A stretch of DNA of 64,000 bases. It comes from Pipra filicauda (lineage: Eukaryota > Chordata > Aves > Passeriformes > Pipridae). The DNA lies in NCBI RefSeq assembly GCF_003945595.2, contig NW_024104350.1:310001-374000 (forward strand), given 5' to 3'. The notes under the pieces were generated by a model. It was not told where the DNA came from. It was given only the letters and a program-made list of their open reading frames with translations, and searched no databases. Both the position numbers and the translations under genes were made by a program. This document shows, piece by piece, positions 51,896 to 64,000 of this stretch (its first letter is position 1; every line of letters begins with the position of its first letter).

Positions 51896-52413
51896 ATGGA
51901 GCTGCTTAATAGAAACAGGCATGTAATTGTGAGGCTTTCCAGCACTCTGCAGAATGCCTGCAACCTAGGAGGGTTATTTTTTTACATTTTCAGTTCCTTT
52001 GGCATTAAAAAAAAAAAAAAAAAAAAAAAGGCAGGAGCAGGAGAGGAGAGAGGGAAGGAAGAGGAAGGGAAGGAAGGAAGAAAGGAAGGAAAGAAGGAAG
52101 GAAGGAAGGAAGGAAAAGATGAACTAAAGGGGGGAAAAGAAAAAGAAAGAAAAAAAAGGGAAAAAAGAAAAAGAAAGAAAAAAAAGAAAAAGAAAGAAAG
52201 AAAGAAAGCAGGAAAGAAAGAAAAAAAAAGAAAGAAAGAAAGCAGGAGAGAAAGAAAAAAAAAGAAAAAAAAAAAAAAGAAAAAAAAAGACGAGTAGAAG
52301 GACAGGGGAAGAGAACAGTGATGCTCCGTGTAAGCCGCCAGTCCCAGTGAATGAGGGCGCACCCAAAGCTCCGGCGCGGCTCCCCCCGGGCGGCTCCTGG
52401 AAGGGCAGCGATG
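51896..52413 (+). other. PTCH1: Candidate alternative PTCH1 first exon
   Basis: Two starts are visible. The first, at 51,896, opens MELLNRNRHVIV. This resembles the N terminus I recall for the alternative long human PTCH1 isoform (MELLNRNR...). Its frame runs into a homopurine tract encoding Lys/Glu/Arg and stops at TAG (52,295-52,297). The second is an ATG at 52,411-52,413 placed directly before GTAGGT. Exon 2 starts in phase 0, so splicing here gives ATG joined to GGG AAG GCG, that is Met then [11 protein letters not shown]. This is the structure expected of the medium PTCH1 isoform that lacks exon 1 coding. A longer in-frame start at 52,351 would add 20 residues before that Met. Exon boundaries and expression are inferred. 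Confidence 0.6.
52007..52310. repeat. Homopurine tract (A-run, GGAA/AAGG and AAAG repeats)
   Basis: About 300 bp that is almost purely A and G on the + strand: a 23-base A run, GGAAGGAAGG-type repeats, then AAAG/AAAAAG blocks. It lies inside the candidate alternative first exon. Such mirror-like purine tracts can form triplex (H-DNA) structures. The long Lys/Glu-rich + ORF and Phe/Ser-rich - ORFs are repeat artefacts. Confidence 0.93.
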
Positions 52414-52840
52414 GTAGGTGCGTCCCCGGGGGGACCCGGCGGACAGGGCCCGGCCCGGGGCGGTGTTGGAGGGAGGGCGTGGGGGGGAGCTCCCCACAGC
52501 CGTCGGGGCCCGGGGCCTCGGCCGTGCCGGGGGAGCAGCAGCGGGCACGGCCGGGCGGGGCGGGGCAGGGGCCGGCGGGGCTCCCCCGGACTCCCCGGGG
52601 CTCCCCCGGGGCCGGCGCTGCTCGGCCTCGGCCGTGCGGGGGCCCGGACCTGGGCAGGGAGGCGCGGGGGGCACTGGCTGCCGGTGGGAAGCGGCTCCGC
52701 GGTGACTCTGTGCAGTCCCGCCCCGGTCCCAGCATCCCGGCACCTGCGTGAGCTCCGGTCCGAACGAGCTGCCGTGCGGGGAGCAGGAATCTCTCCGGGG
52801 CCAGGCTCTATGGGACAGGGGTCGCCTTAGGCTAAGGTCA
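52330..52840. promoter_or_regulatory. PTCH1: CpG island downstream of the alternative first exon
   Basis: Dense CpG and GGGGCGGGG-type blocks extend from the candidate exon end into the following intron. Long overlapping ORFs on both strands reflect GC-rich composition with few stops, not coding. The large - strand ORF (51,982-52,899) is discounted for the same reason. Confidence 0.75.
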
Positions 52841-54240
52841 ACAGTGGCTTCAGCCTCCGTCTTCGGGATCGAACTCCGCTTGTGGCTGGTACCGGGCACC
52901 GTCGGGACCAGTGCAGCGCTGCTGTCATCTGTCTCGTGTGTGTTGTCCCGCTGCTTTCCAGGGGTTGGAGGCCGGGGGGTTGTTCAGTGACAGATCTCCC
53001 TGGCACTGCCTTAGCCCCAATATGGGAAGTAGACCTGGGGAAGGCAAAAGAGAGGAGGGGAATGGGGGAGACATCTGATGTCGTCGGGTGGTTTTAAAAG
53101 GAGTGTTGGAGCCAAGGTGGGTATCTGCCAGCTCCTAACCACATAGCATTTACCACCTCTGGTTAGAGGGTCTTACCTTGTTTCAGCACCAGTCTGTAGC
53201 TAATTTCTGGTTAGCGCTCCTGGGGCCATTGTGTGTCTGGATTATAATATGAGACTGTATCTGGACAGTAGGTAGTATTGTTTAGAAATGTTAATGCTGA
53301 GGAGGGAGTGGGAGGGGAAGGAACCCTTTAAAATCTATTTGCTTTCAAGAGCCCATAGATATAAAACTGGCAGCCCACTCTGAATTAAAATGTCTTGGGC
53401 TTCTCTGTTTTTATCCTTATTTCACACACACATGCACATGCACACACACATACGCACACTCACACACCTTTTATTTTGTTCTGCCTTTGCCACAGTATAT
53501 AAAGCCCTATTGAGACATGTAGGCGTGATGTGTAAACCGGATTAGCAGTATGAAAGAAAGACATACAATGAGCCTGAATTGTTTTACTTCCTTTTCATTT
53601 CTCACGCCTATATCTCTAATAAATTTGTTGCTCCAGCAGTGGGTCAAAGAGATTGTGTCGCTCAGCTTTTTTTTCTGCAAGGCCCGATGGCAGAGATCAT
53701 GAAAGTGAATGCCCTGCCTTCTGGCACATGCAAGATTTGAGCTGTCTTTACACAGACCCGGTGTTGTCCAGACTGGCTAAAAATGATTCAGGGTAACTTC
53801 CCCCTCTCAATGCACAGTAACGTCCTACAAGTGGCAGGGCATTTTGCCAAAAAAAGAATCTGTTTTGAAGACGCCTTGGGTTTATAGAGCTAAAGCTCCT
53901 CGTGGAATGTGACAAGGTGTGCTAGAGCTGGGATGTCCCCCGGGTTTTGGAGGGATCGGGGTGTTGCTCCCGCCACTGCCCTGCACAGCTCCCCGCGCGC
54001 TCTCGCCCTCCCCTGGGAGTCCGCTGTGCGCGGGAGGAGCACAGAAACCTCGAAGGCTCCTCTGGAGGCACGTTTCCCCGCAGCCCTCCGCGGAAGAAAA
54101 TGCCACTACTCCTCGGTTGGTGCTGTAGATCCCTCATTTGCTCCTTTGTGGCGTGCAGAGCAGCTTTCCATTAAAGGAGATCAGGGGTAATTAGCCGCAT
54201 TATTTTGACAAGTTGGCTCGAGCAGTTCCCTTTCTTCTAC
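52841..54240. other. Sequence between CpG islands
   Basis: Intermediate composition. A (CA)n-rich simple repeat lies at about 53,424-53,466. No exon or transposon recognised. It would be intronic to the alternative PTCH1 transcript. Confidence 0.5.
53424..53466. repeat. Imperfect (CA)n microsatellite
   Basis: CACACACACATGCACATGCA followed by further CA units with single interruptions. Confidence 0.9.
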
Positions 54241-54299
54241 GGCTGAGGAGGGGGAGAGGCCGCCCGCCTCCTCCTCCAGGCGCGGGCGCTGCGCGGCGG

Positions 54300-54475
54300 C
54301 GCTGCCCTGCGGAGCGGCCCCCGCGGAGCACCGCGGACCCCCTGGGGCAGCCCCCCCAGGGCAGCATCCCCCGAGCACCGCGGACCCCCCGGGACAGCCC
54401 CCGCTGAGCATCACCGCCCCCCGGGGCAGCCCCCGCGGAGCACCGCGGCCCCCCTGGGGCAGCCCCCGCCGGCCG
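54300..54475. repeat. GC-rich minisatellite
   Basis: About four imperfect units built on GAGCACCGCGGACCCCC then GGGGCAGCCCCC. The unit length varies (about 30-55 bp). It lies in a local CpG-rich patch. The Pro/Gly-rich ORFs on both strands derive from the repeat. Confidence 0.8.
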
Positions 54476-54540
54476 GGGGTCCAGCAGGCACAGCGACTGC
54501 AAACGGAGAGGGAGGCTCAGCCTGCTCTGCACAGCCGAGT

Positions 54541-56139
54541 CATCTGTGATCTCATGTCAAAGCCAGTGTCAGGTGTGCGGGTGGAGCACAGGGTCGAGGC
54601 AGACGTGTGCCCTCGTGCAATGGAATCCTGCGTGAGAGGCGAAAATTTGAGGGAATAGAAAAAATCAGGTTATTTTTCCACAAGTCCATCTTCTCCCATG
54701 GTCAATTCTCTTGTAGCCCTACAGAAGGAAACTAAAATGCCTGTGCTTCATTTCTGTGTCTTTGTTACGATAATCAAATGCTCCAGCAGCACAAATGCAT
54801 TTGGTGGTGTGTCCACAGGTGATGAGCAACATGGGAAAAAAAGTGTTAAAGTAGAATCACTGTAAATACCACTTACCCATTGTTAACTTCAATTGGATTT
54901 GATACGTCACTTGGCTGGAGGAAGTGTGAAGCTCTGCCATATTGGGCGTTATGGACACCAAGGTGACCTAAAAAGCAGAGTATTAAAAAAATGAAGCCAC
55001 TACGACCAAAGTCAAAGCTGAGATTCTTGTACACCAGGCTTGGCTCTCCAGTCATTGAAAGGAACAGGTATAAAAGGTGATTGTAGACTGCAGCCACTGC
55101 ATAAAGAGACACCTTCCCAGGCCTTTACCATACAGCGAGTCCTAGATAAGAAATCTGTGAGATCCCTTCGAGTTGCTTAAGATGGAAAAAGCCCTTGGTG
55201 TGGAGGAGCAGCCGCACACACAGGGCATGCCTATCACAGCCAGCAGTGCTTACAAATGTGAATAAGGGCAGATTGATTAGGAACATTATTGCCAGGAATG
55301 TAGCACGCAGGCATCAGCTATGAGGCAGACTGGGGGCAGTCACTGCTCTGACCACCCAAGTGGAGACTTTTACACCGACATTTCTTCCTTAAGGGAAAAA
55401 AAAAAAAAAAAAAAAAAAAAAACCAAAACAAACAAACAAAAAAAAAGCAACACACAACCCCCCATCCCTGAAACAAGACCAATTAGATCTCTGCAGTAAT
55501 TAATCTCTTGTGTATGCTTTAAAATACGAAAAAAAATCTCTCCAGACCACAGGGAGAGAAGGGAGATTAAGATAGTGCTTGTTAAATTTGAGTCTTCAGA
55601 TCGAGTTTTGGAATCACGAGTGGGAACGGGTGCTAGGCTACTCTGTGAAGCCTGGCAGGCAGGAAGCATGCAGGGCAGCTCTGGGGACTCGAGGTGCTTG
55701 AAAGGGACATTCTTCCGCGGTTTTGGAGCCTGCTAGGAGGCTGAACCAAAATGCTTCTCCACCCATCCCTTCTTTCTCCATTCACCAGCTCTGCTACCCC
55801 TATAGAGGTTGAGAGGATGCAGAAACAGTGGCACATCAGTTCTTAGGGAGCGGTCACTTTCCCAAGTGGAAACCTGGGGGTGGTCGACAGCACTGTAGGT
55901 GCAAGTTTCAGCCTCCAACAGAAAAGAGCCGCCAGCTCCAACCGCTTCAGGTTTCCTTGTCCCATATGTATACACCTACGCGTGCGTGCATGACAGCTTG
56001 CTGCTCCCAGCAGCTCTGCTGGAGACAGTGCTGTGCGGAGCACAGGGCAGGGCCTTCAAGGAGGCAGGTTTCCCACTGTGGGAAAAACGGAGGTGGGACA
56101 CAGGGAAAGGGAAAAGGGACCCCCTAAGTGGCGCCTATG
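54541..56139. other. Upstream region of the main PTCH1 promoter
   Basis: No gene recognised. Contains a 27-base A run with CAAA units (55,396-55,446), the GLI site at 55,350-55,358 and a near-match at 55,877-55,885. Confidence 0.5.
55350..55358 (-). promoter_or_regulatory. GLI binding site (perfect consensus)
   Basis: GACCACCCA, 9 of 9 to the reverse GLI consensus, about 3.0 kb upstream of the main PTCH1 ATG and between the two candidate promoters. A one-mismatch site (GGGGTGGTC) lies 520 bp to the right. Confidence 0.55.
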
Positions 56140-56720
56140 GCCCTGGAAGGGCCCTGCCCGTAGGTGCCCTCGGGCAGTCTCACGGAGAGAGCGGTGCTGT
56201 GCACAGCCCGCCCCCGGTGCGGGCGCCGGGGGGGCCCGGCTGCTGGCGCAGGGCAGCCCCGCCGAGGGGAGAAGGACGCTGGCAGTGACCAGGGGCTCGG
56301 GGCTTTCGCCTAGGACCGCTCCCCCAGGTACACGCGCGGCGGGGCCGAAGGGAGAGGTGCGCGGTGCTGGCGGGTGTGGCGAGCTGGGCACCGCACCGGC
56401 CTCGCCGGGCTGCTCCTCGCACCTCGGGTCCCCGCGCCGCCCTCTTTTCCCCCGCATTTCTCTCACCGCCCTGCCACTTCCCGCCCTGCTCCGGCAGGCA
56501 GCAGCCGTCCCTGCGGAGGGCCGCCCCCCAAGAGAGTGTCCCCGGGCCCGGAGCGCAGGGGCGGCCGCCCCCCGCCGCCCCCCGCGCACGGGGGTCCGCC
56601 CGGCCCAGGGCTGCCCCCGCGGGGAGCCGCGCTGGGGGCCGGGGCGCGCAGCCCCGGGGCTGGGGGCGGGTGCGCGCGGCTCCAAAGGCAGCAAATTAAT
56701 GGCTGATTCTCAATGAACGG
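56140..56720. promoter_or_regulatory. CpG island
   Basis: Strongly GC- and CpG-rich, with open frames on both strands caused by composition. It could belong to the extended PTCH1 promoter. No splice-phased exon was identified. Confidence 0.6.
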
Positions 56721-57426
56721 AGACGGGGAGAAGCGGTGCCAAAAAAGTAAACAATCGCGTGTAGTTCAAGAAATGTTTAGCGCGGCCAGGCAGGCTGCGT
56801 TTCATGGACTTTCACACTAAAAACATATTAAAGTTGGCTTTCCTCAGGTTTCAGTTAAAGAATGAGCCCTAAGTTGAAACAGGCTAGCTACCGCGGCTTT
56901 AAAGCCCTCAAGTGTTAAGTTTTCATTGTGTTTTTCTAACTGGACGGAGTGGTTTTCTTGCAAGGAACTAAGCCTCCTCTTTAGTTAAAGAGAGAGGGAC
57001 TAAAATCTGGCACTTTCTACCGCAGTATCCACCACCCTGTCATTATTCCTGCAAGCCTGGGAATTCAGCTCGGACCTCCCAGTATTTGTTGCAGCTCGAG
57101 GCCAAGGTGCCTCTAAAAAGGATTTTCTTTTAAGGCCTTTAGGAATCGCTTAGTGCTGCTTTCCCCCCGTTTCCCTCTCTTTTAAAAAGGGAAAAATGTA
57201 TTTCTGTATGTCGATCGCGAGAAAGTTCCGCGCGTGTATTTGTCTGCAAGCATCCCGGACGGAGGAAAAAAAATCAATCGAAACCAAAAAACCAACTTTC
57301 TTGAAAAGAAAACGAAGAAGAAAGGGGGAGAAGGCATTCCTTAATGGAAGTATTGCATGCAAAGAAGACGGGATCTCTTTAAGGCTCCCCCTGAAGCTGG
57401 AGATGCACACACAAGGGTTGCCGGCC
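56721..57426. other. Proximal upstream sequence
   Basis: AT-neutral sequence between CpG island and proximal promoter with no recognised repeat. Conservation testing would be informative because it directly precedes the GLI site. Confidence 0.4.
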
Positions 57427-57435
57427 TGGGTGGTC
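57427..57435 (+). promoter_or_regulatory. Proximal GLI site (perfect consensus)
   Basis: TGGGTGGTC, 9 of 9 to the GLI consensus, 958 bp before the main ATG. A GLI site of this sequence in the PTCH1 proximal promoter is established in mammals and mediates Hedgehog-dependent feedback. Position and sequence make this the likely orthologous site. Confidence 0.8.
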
Positions 57436-57509
57436 CCTCTACTTTGGTGAGCTGTTGCTAAGCAGCTAATAATAGTCATGTTTGCTGAGTAATTTCTGCC
57501 CTCCCCGAG

Positions 57510-57514
57510 CCAAT
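57510..57514 (+). promoter_or_regulatory. CCAAT box
   Basis: GAGCCAATCGC, a typical NF-Y context, 75 bp after the GLI site and ahead of the GC box. Confidence 0.5.
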
Positions 57515-57548
57515 CGCCTCGCAGAAACCCAAGCCATCTGACAGCCCC

Positions 57549-57557
57549 GGGGGCGGG
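57549..57557 (+). promoter_or_regulatory. GC box (Sp1-type)
   Basis: GGGGGCGGG directly upstream of a pyrimidine-rich CT tract (about 57,567-57,643). Consistent with a TATA-less CpG promoter; no convincing TATA box is seen. Confidence 0.5.
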
Positions 57558-57689
57558 CTCTCAGCCCCTTTTTTTTTTTTTCCTCCCTCTCCCTCTCTCG
57601 CTCTCTCTCCACTCATACTCCCCCACCTCCCCCCCCCTCCTCTTTATCCAAATGGAGAGAGTCCTTTTTTTCTTCTTCATCTCATCTCT

Positions 57690-58384
57690 GGAGCCGAGGG
57701 GCTGCAGCTCGGTGCTGCCGCGCACACACCGAGGGAGAGCGCCAGGCAGCCGCCCGCCCGCCGCCGCGGCGGGGCCGACCGCGGAACCCCGCCGGCCCCG
57801 CGGCCCGCGGGAAGCACCCCGGCGCTGAGGCAGGATGGTGCAGCGGGGCGAGGCAGCCCAGCAGCAGCAGGAGCAGCCGCGGCCCGCCGCGCCGCCGCCC
57901 CGCCGCCGTCGCTGAGCGCCGCCGCGGACAGCGGCTTCCCGGAGGCAGCGGCGGCCGGCCGGAGGAGGCGATTTCAACGGGAGCGGAGGACAGCGCGGCG
58001 GCGGCGGCCGGGGGGGCCCGGGAGTCGCGCCCGCCCGCCCGCCCGCCCTCGCCGGGCGCGGGGAGCGGCCGCCTGCAGCGCGGGGTCCGCGCGCGATGTG
58101 GCAATGGGAGGCGCGGGGAGCGACTCGGCCGGAGCGGCCGCGGCGGCAGCCGCCGCCCCGCGCCCCGCGTGAGGCGGCCGCGCCGGAGCAGCCCCAGCAG
58201 CAGCCCCAGCCCCGGCGGCGGCGGCGGCGGCAGCAGTGGCGGCAGCAGCAGCCCCCGCAGCAGCAGCATCAGCCCGCGGCCCGCAGCGCCGCCAGCCCCC
58301 CGCGGCCCCGCCGCGCCCCCGGGGCCCCGGGCCCCGCCGCGGCAGCGCCAGCGGCAGCTCCCCCGTCTCTCCGGCGGCGGCAAC
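57690..58384 (+). promoter_or_regulatory. PTCH1: PTCH1 main CpG island and 5' UTR region
   Basis: Very GC-rich sequence leading to the PTCH1 start, with CAG/CGG-type trinucleotide clusters and a CCCG repeat near 58,025. Two upstream ATGs are present. The one at 58,096 opens a 101-codon frame that overlaps the main start and ends at TAA 58,399-58,401. The one at 58,104 opens 22 codons ending at TGA 58,170-58,172. A (CGG)3 tract (58,372-58,380) sits 4 bp before the main ATG. The transcription start cannot be placed from sequence, so which of these are transcribed is unknown. Confidence 0.75.
58372..58380 (+). repeat. (CGG)3 tract 4 bp before the PTCH1 ATG
   Basis: Three CGG units, then CAAC, then ATG. 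Human PTCH1 has a polymorphic CGG repeat at this same offset from the start codon, so this looks like the orthologous tract in a shorter form. Confidence 0.7.
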
Positions 58385-58585
58385 ATGGCCTCGGCCGGTA
58401 ACGCATCGGAGCCGGAGACCAGCGGCAGCGCGGGCGGCGGAGGCCACCCCGGCCGGGCGGCGAGGAGCGGCGGCGGGAGGCGGCGAAGGACCGGAGGGAA
58501 CCGGCGCGCCGCGGCGCCCGACCGGGAGTATCTGCAGCGGCCAAGCTACTGCGATGCGGCGTTCGCCTTGGAGCAGATTTCAAAG
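58385..58585 (+). CDS. PTCH1: PTCH1 coding exon 1 (N-terminal cytoplasmic tail)
   Basis: PTCH1 is the 12-span membrane receptor for Hedgehog ligands. Without ligand it keeps Smoothened inactive, at the primary cilium. This exon encodes residues 1-67, opening [10 protein letters not shown], with a Gly/Arg-rich stretch (about 16-41) and then [20 protein letters not shown], the conserved end of the N-terminal tail. The ATG has a strong context (A at -3, G at +4). The exon is exactly 201 nt and ends in phase 0 at AAG before GTGCAT. Human coding exon 1 has the same length and phase. The Gly/Arg-rich part differs from the mammalian tail as I recall it, while the C-terminal half is nearly invariant. 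The rest of the protein (about 1,450 residues in vertebrates) lies beyond the window. Confidence 0.97.
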
Positions 58586-62601
<4,016 letters not shown>

Positions 62602-63795
62602 GTACAGAATCACAGAATTGTTTAAGTTGGAATATCATCGAGTCCAGCCGGTAACTCAGCACCACTGTGTTCACCACTGCCCCACGTCCCTAAGTGCCAT
62701 ATCTACTCATCTTTTAGATACTTCCAGGGATAGTAATTCAACCACTTCCCAGGGCAACCTGTTCCAGTGCTTGGCATTGTGAAGTGATTTTTCTTACTAT
62801 CCAATCTAAACCTCCCCTGGAGCAACTTCAGGCCACTTCCTCTCATCCTGTCACTTGTTGCCTACAAACTCCTTTCAAGTGGTTGTACAGAGTTATAGGT
62901 CACCTTGAGCCTCCTTTTCTCCAGGCTGAACAACCCCAGCTCCCTCAGCTGCTCCTCATAAGACTTGTGCTGCAGACCCTCCATCAGCTTCGTTGCCCTT
63001 CTCTGGACACGCTCCAGCACCTCAGTGTCCTTCTTGAAGTGAGGGGCCCAAAAACTGAGCAGGAATTGAGATGCAGCCTCACCAGTGCCAAGTACAGGGG
63101 AACAATCGCTTCCCTGGTCATGTTGGCCACACTATTTGTGATGCAAGCCAGGACGGCACTGGTCTTCTTGGCCACCTGGGCACACTGCTGGCTCATGTGC
63201 TGGCTGTTGCCCGAGGTCATTTTCCGCTGGGAAGCTTTCCAGCCTCTCTGGAGTGTCCAAACTGGACACTTTGCCTTGTTGACCCTTATACTGCTGGCCT
63301 CAGGCCATCGATCCAGATTCCTCTGCAGAACCTTTCTGACATCCAGCACATCACCGCTCCCACCCAACATGGTGTTCCATGCAAACGGACTGAGGGGGCA
63401 CTCAATCCCCTCATCTGTGTAGTCAGTAAAGATACTAAACAGGACTGGCCCCAACACTGAGCCCTGGGGAGCCCTACCAGTGTGTGGCTGCCACTTGGGT
63501 GTCACTCCATTCATCAGCACTCTCTGGGCCTGGCCATCAAGACAGTTTTTAAATCAGCGAACCGTGTCCCCATCCAAGCCATGAGCAGCCAGTCTCTCTA
63601 GGACAGTGCTGTAGGAAGCAGTGTCAAAGGCATTGTTAAAGTTCAGGTAGACAATATCCACAACCCTTCTCTCATCCACTAAATGAGTCACCTGGTCACA
63701 GAGGGAGATTGGGTCGGTCAGGCAGGACCTGCCTTTCACAAGCCAATGCTGGCTGGGCCTGATCCCTTGGTTGTCCTGTAAGTGCTGTGTAGAAT
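62602..63795 (-). mobile_element. CR1 LINE fragment in PTCH1 intron 2
   Basis: Antisense to PTCH1. The 3' end is at the left (ACAGAATCACAGAATTG on the + strand). The minus frame at 62,984-63,520 is reverse transcriptase: GRAPQGSVLGPVLFSIFTDYTDEGIEC, with the following FADDTKL region degraded. The frame at 63,554-63,739 holds the upstream RT motif with VVDIVYLNFNNAFDT. It is 5'-truncated near the finger region. The + strand ORFs over it are shadows. The right boundary is approximate. Confidence 0.9.
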
Positions 63796-64000
63796 CACAG
63801 GTTACTTAAAATATATTTAAAGTAACGGTTTTGATTTGCCAGTGAAATATTTTACAGTTATTGCTGCTGAATAATTTGGCAGTGTTTACTTAAAGAAACT
63901 GATTTTACGTGGTGTATTTCTGAATAGCGTGGTGGATGGAACATAATACAGCATTGAGGTTTGCTGGAAGTAAATGGTTTCTTTAAAACCATGACCCAGT
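63796..64000 (+). other. PTCH1: PTCH1 intron 2, continuing past the window
   Basis: AT-rich intronic sequence with no feature seen. Exon 3 is expected further right. Confidence 0.8.

Larger units (their letters stand above)
51500..51900 (+). promoter_or_regulatory. PTCH1: CpG-rich candidate alternative PTCH1 promoter
   Basis: GC and CpG content jumps relative to the AT-rich left flank. The segment ends in a compact cluster: a GTCACGTGAC palindrome (51,838-51,847), a perfect GLI site (51,876-51,884) and the ATG of the MELLNRNR frame (51,896). The transcription start is unknown. The promoter role is inferred from composition, motif density and the phase-compatible exon that follows. Confidence 0.6.

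Noticed and set aside
51982..52899. 305-codon minus-strand ORF across the purine tract and CpG island
   Set aside because: Half of it is Phe/Ser from the homopurine repeat and half Pro/Arg from GC-rich DNA. There is no domain, and composition explains the lack of stops.
56033..56716. Long ORFs on both strands (227 and 212 codons)
   Set aside because: Overlapping on opposite strands in a CpG island, Pro/Gly/Arg/Ala-rich and without any domain.
58169..58384. In-frame N-terminal extension of PTCH1 from 58,169
   Set aside because: It begins with GTG, not ATG, and consists of trinucleotide-repeat amino acids. The ATG at 58,385 has strong context and matches the known PTCH1 start.
62784..63460. 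Plus-strand ORFs of 212 and 129 codons in intron 2
   Set aside because: Antisense shadows of the minus-strand CR1 reverse transcriptase.

Overview
This window is vertebrate nuclear DNA, almost certainly avian, carrying the 5' end of the Hedgehog receptor gene PTCH1 (patched 1) on the + strand near its right edge. The avian call rests on several CR1 LINE fragments with the bird-type 3' end, two LTRs of bird endogenous retrovirus types (one class II, one ERVL-like), and a two-exon PTCH1 reading frame that closely resembles vertebrate PTCH1. PTCH1 is Z-linked in chicken, so a Z-chromosome origin is plausible but not shown by the sequence. Most short open reading frames here are chance frames or decayed retroelement frames, not genes.

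Layout. Positions 1-51,480 form an AT-rich, gene-free upstream region. It holds a 559-bp solo LTR with 6-bp target duplications (520-1078), a tRNA-Glu-derived SINE (1101-1417), a minus-strand CR1 (1558-2995), a second minus-strand CR1 carrying a nested CR1 3' end (8938-11168), a plus-strand CR1 split by a second copy of the same SINE (18935-20492), an ERVL-like LTR (31099-31782), and a 38-bp truncated third SINE copy with a perfect 12-bp target duplication (34111-34148). Microsatellites and poly(A) runs lie between them. I see no supportable protein-coding gene in this part.

From about 51,480 the composition becomes GC-rich and CpG-rich in several islands. At 51.8-52.4 kb there is a probable alternative PTCH1 promoter and first exon: a GTCACGTGAC palindrome, a perfect GLI site, an ATG opening MELLNRNR, a roughly 300-bp homopurine tract, and an ATG placed directly against a splice donor in the phase needed to join exon 2. 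Two more perfect GLI sites lie at 55,350 and 57,427. The main promoter and 5' UTR (about 57.4-58.38 kb) contain CCAAT and GC boxes, an upstream ORF overlapping the start, and a short CGG tract 4 bp before the ATG. Coding exon 1 (58,385-58,585) and exon 2 (60,092-60,284) encode the N-terminal tail and first membrane span. Intron 2 runs off the right edge and contains a minus-strand CR1 (62,602-63,795).

Functional reading. PTCH1 represses Smoothened and is itself induced by GLI, a negative-feedback loop. The cluster of GLI sites around two candidate promoters fits that loop. The least familiar elements are the three-copy SINE family with a conserved 3' hairpin and trinucleotide-like tail, and the alternative first exon into which a purine microsatellite has expanded.
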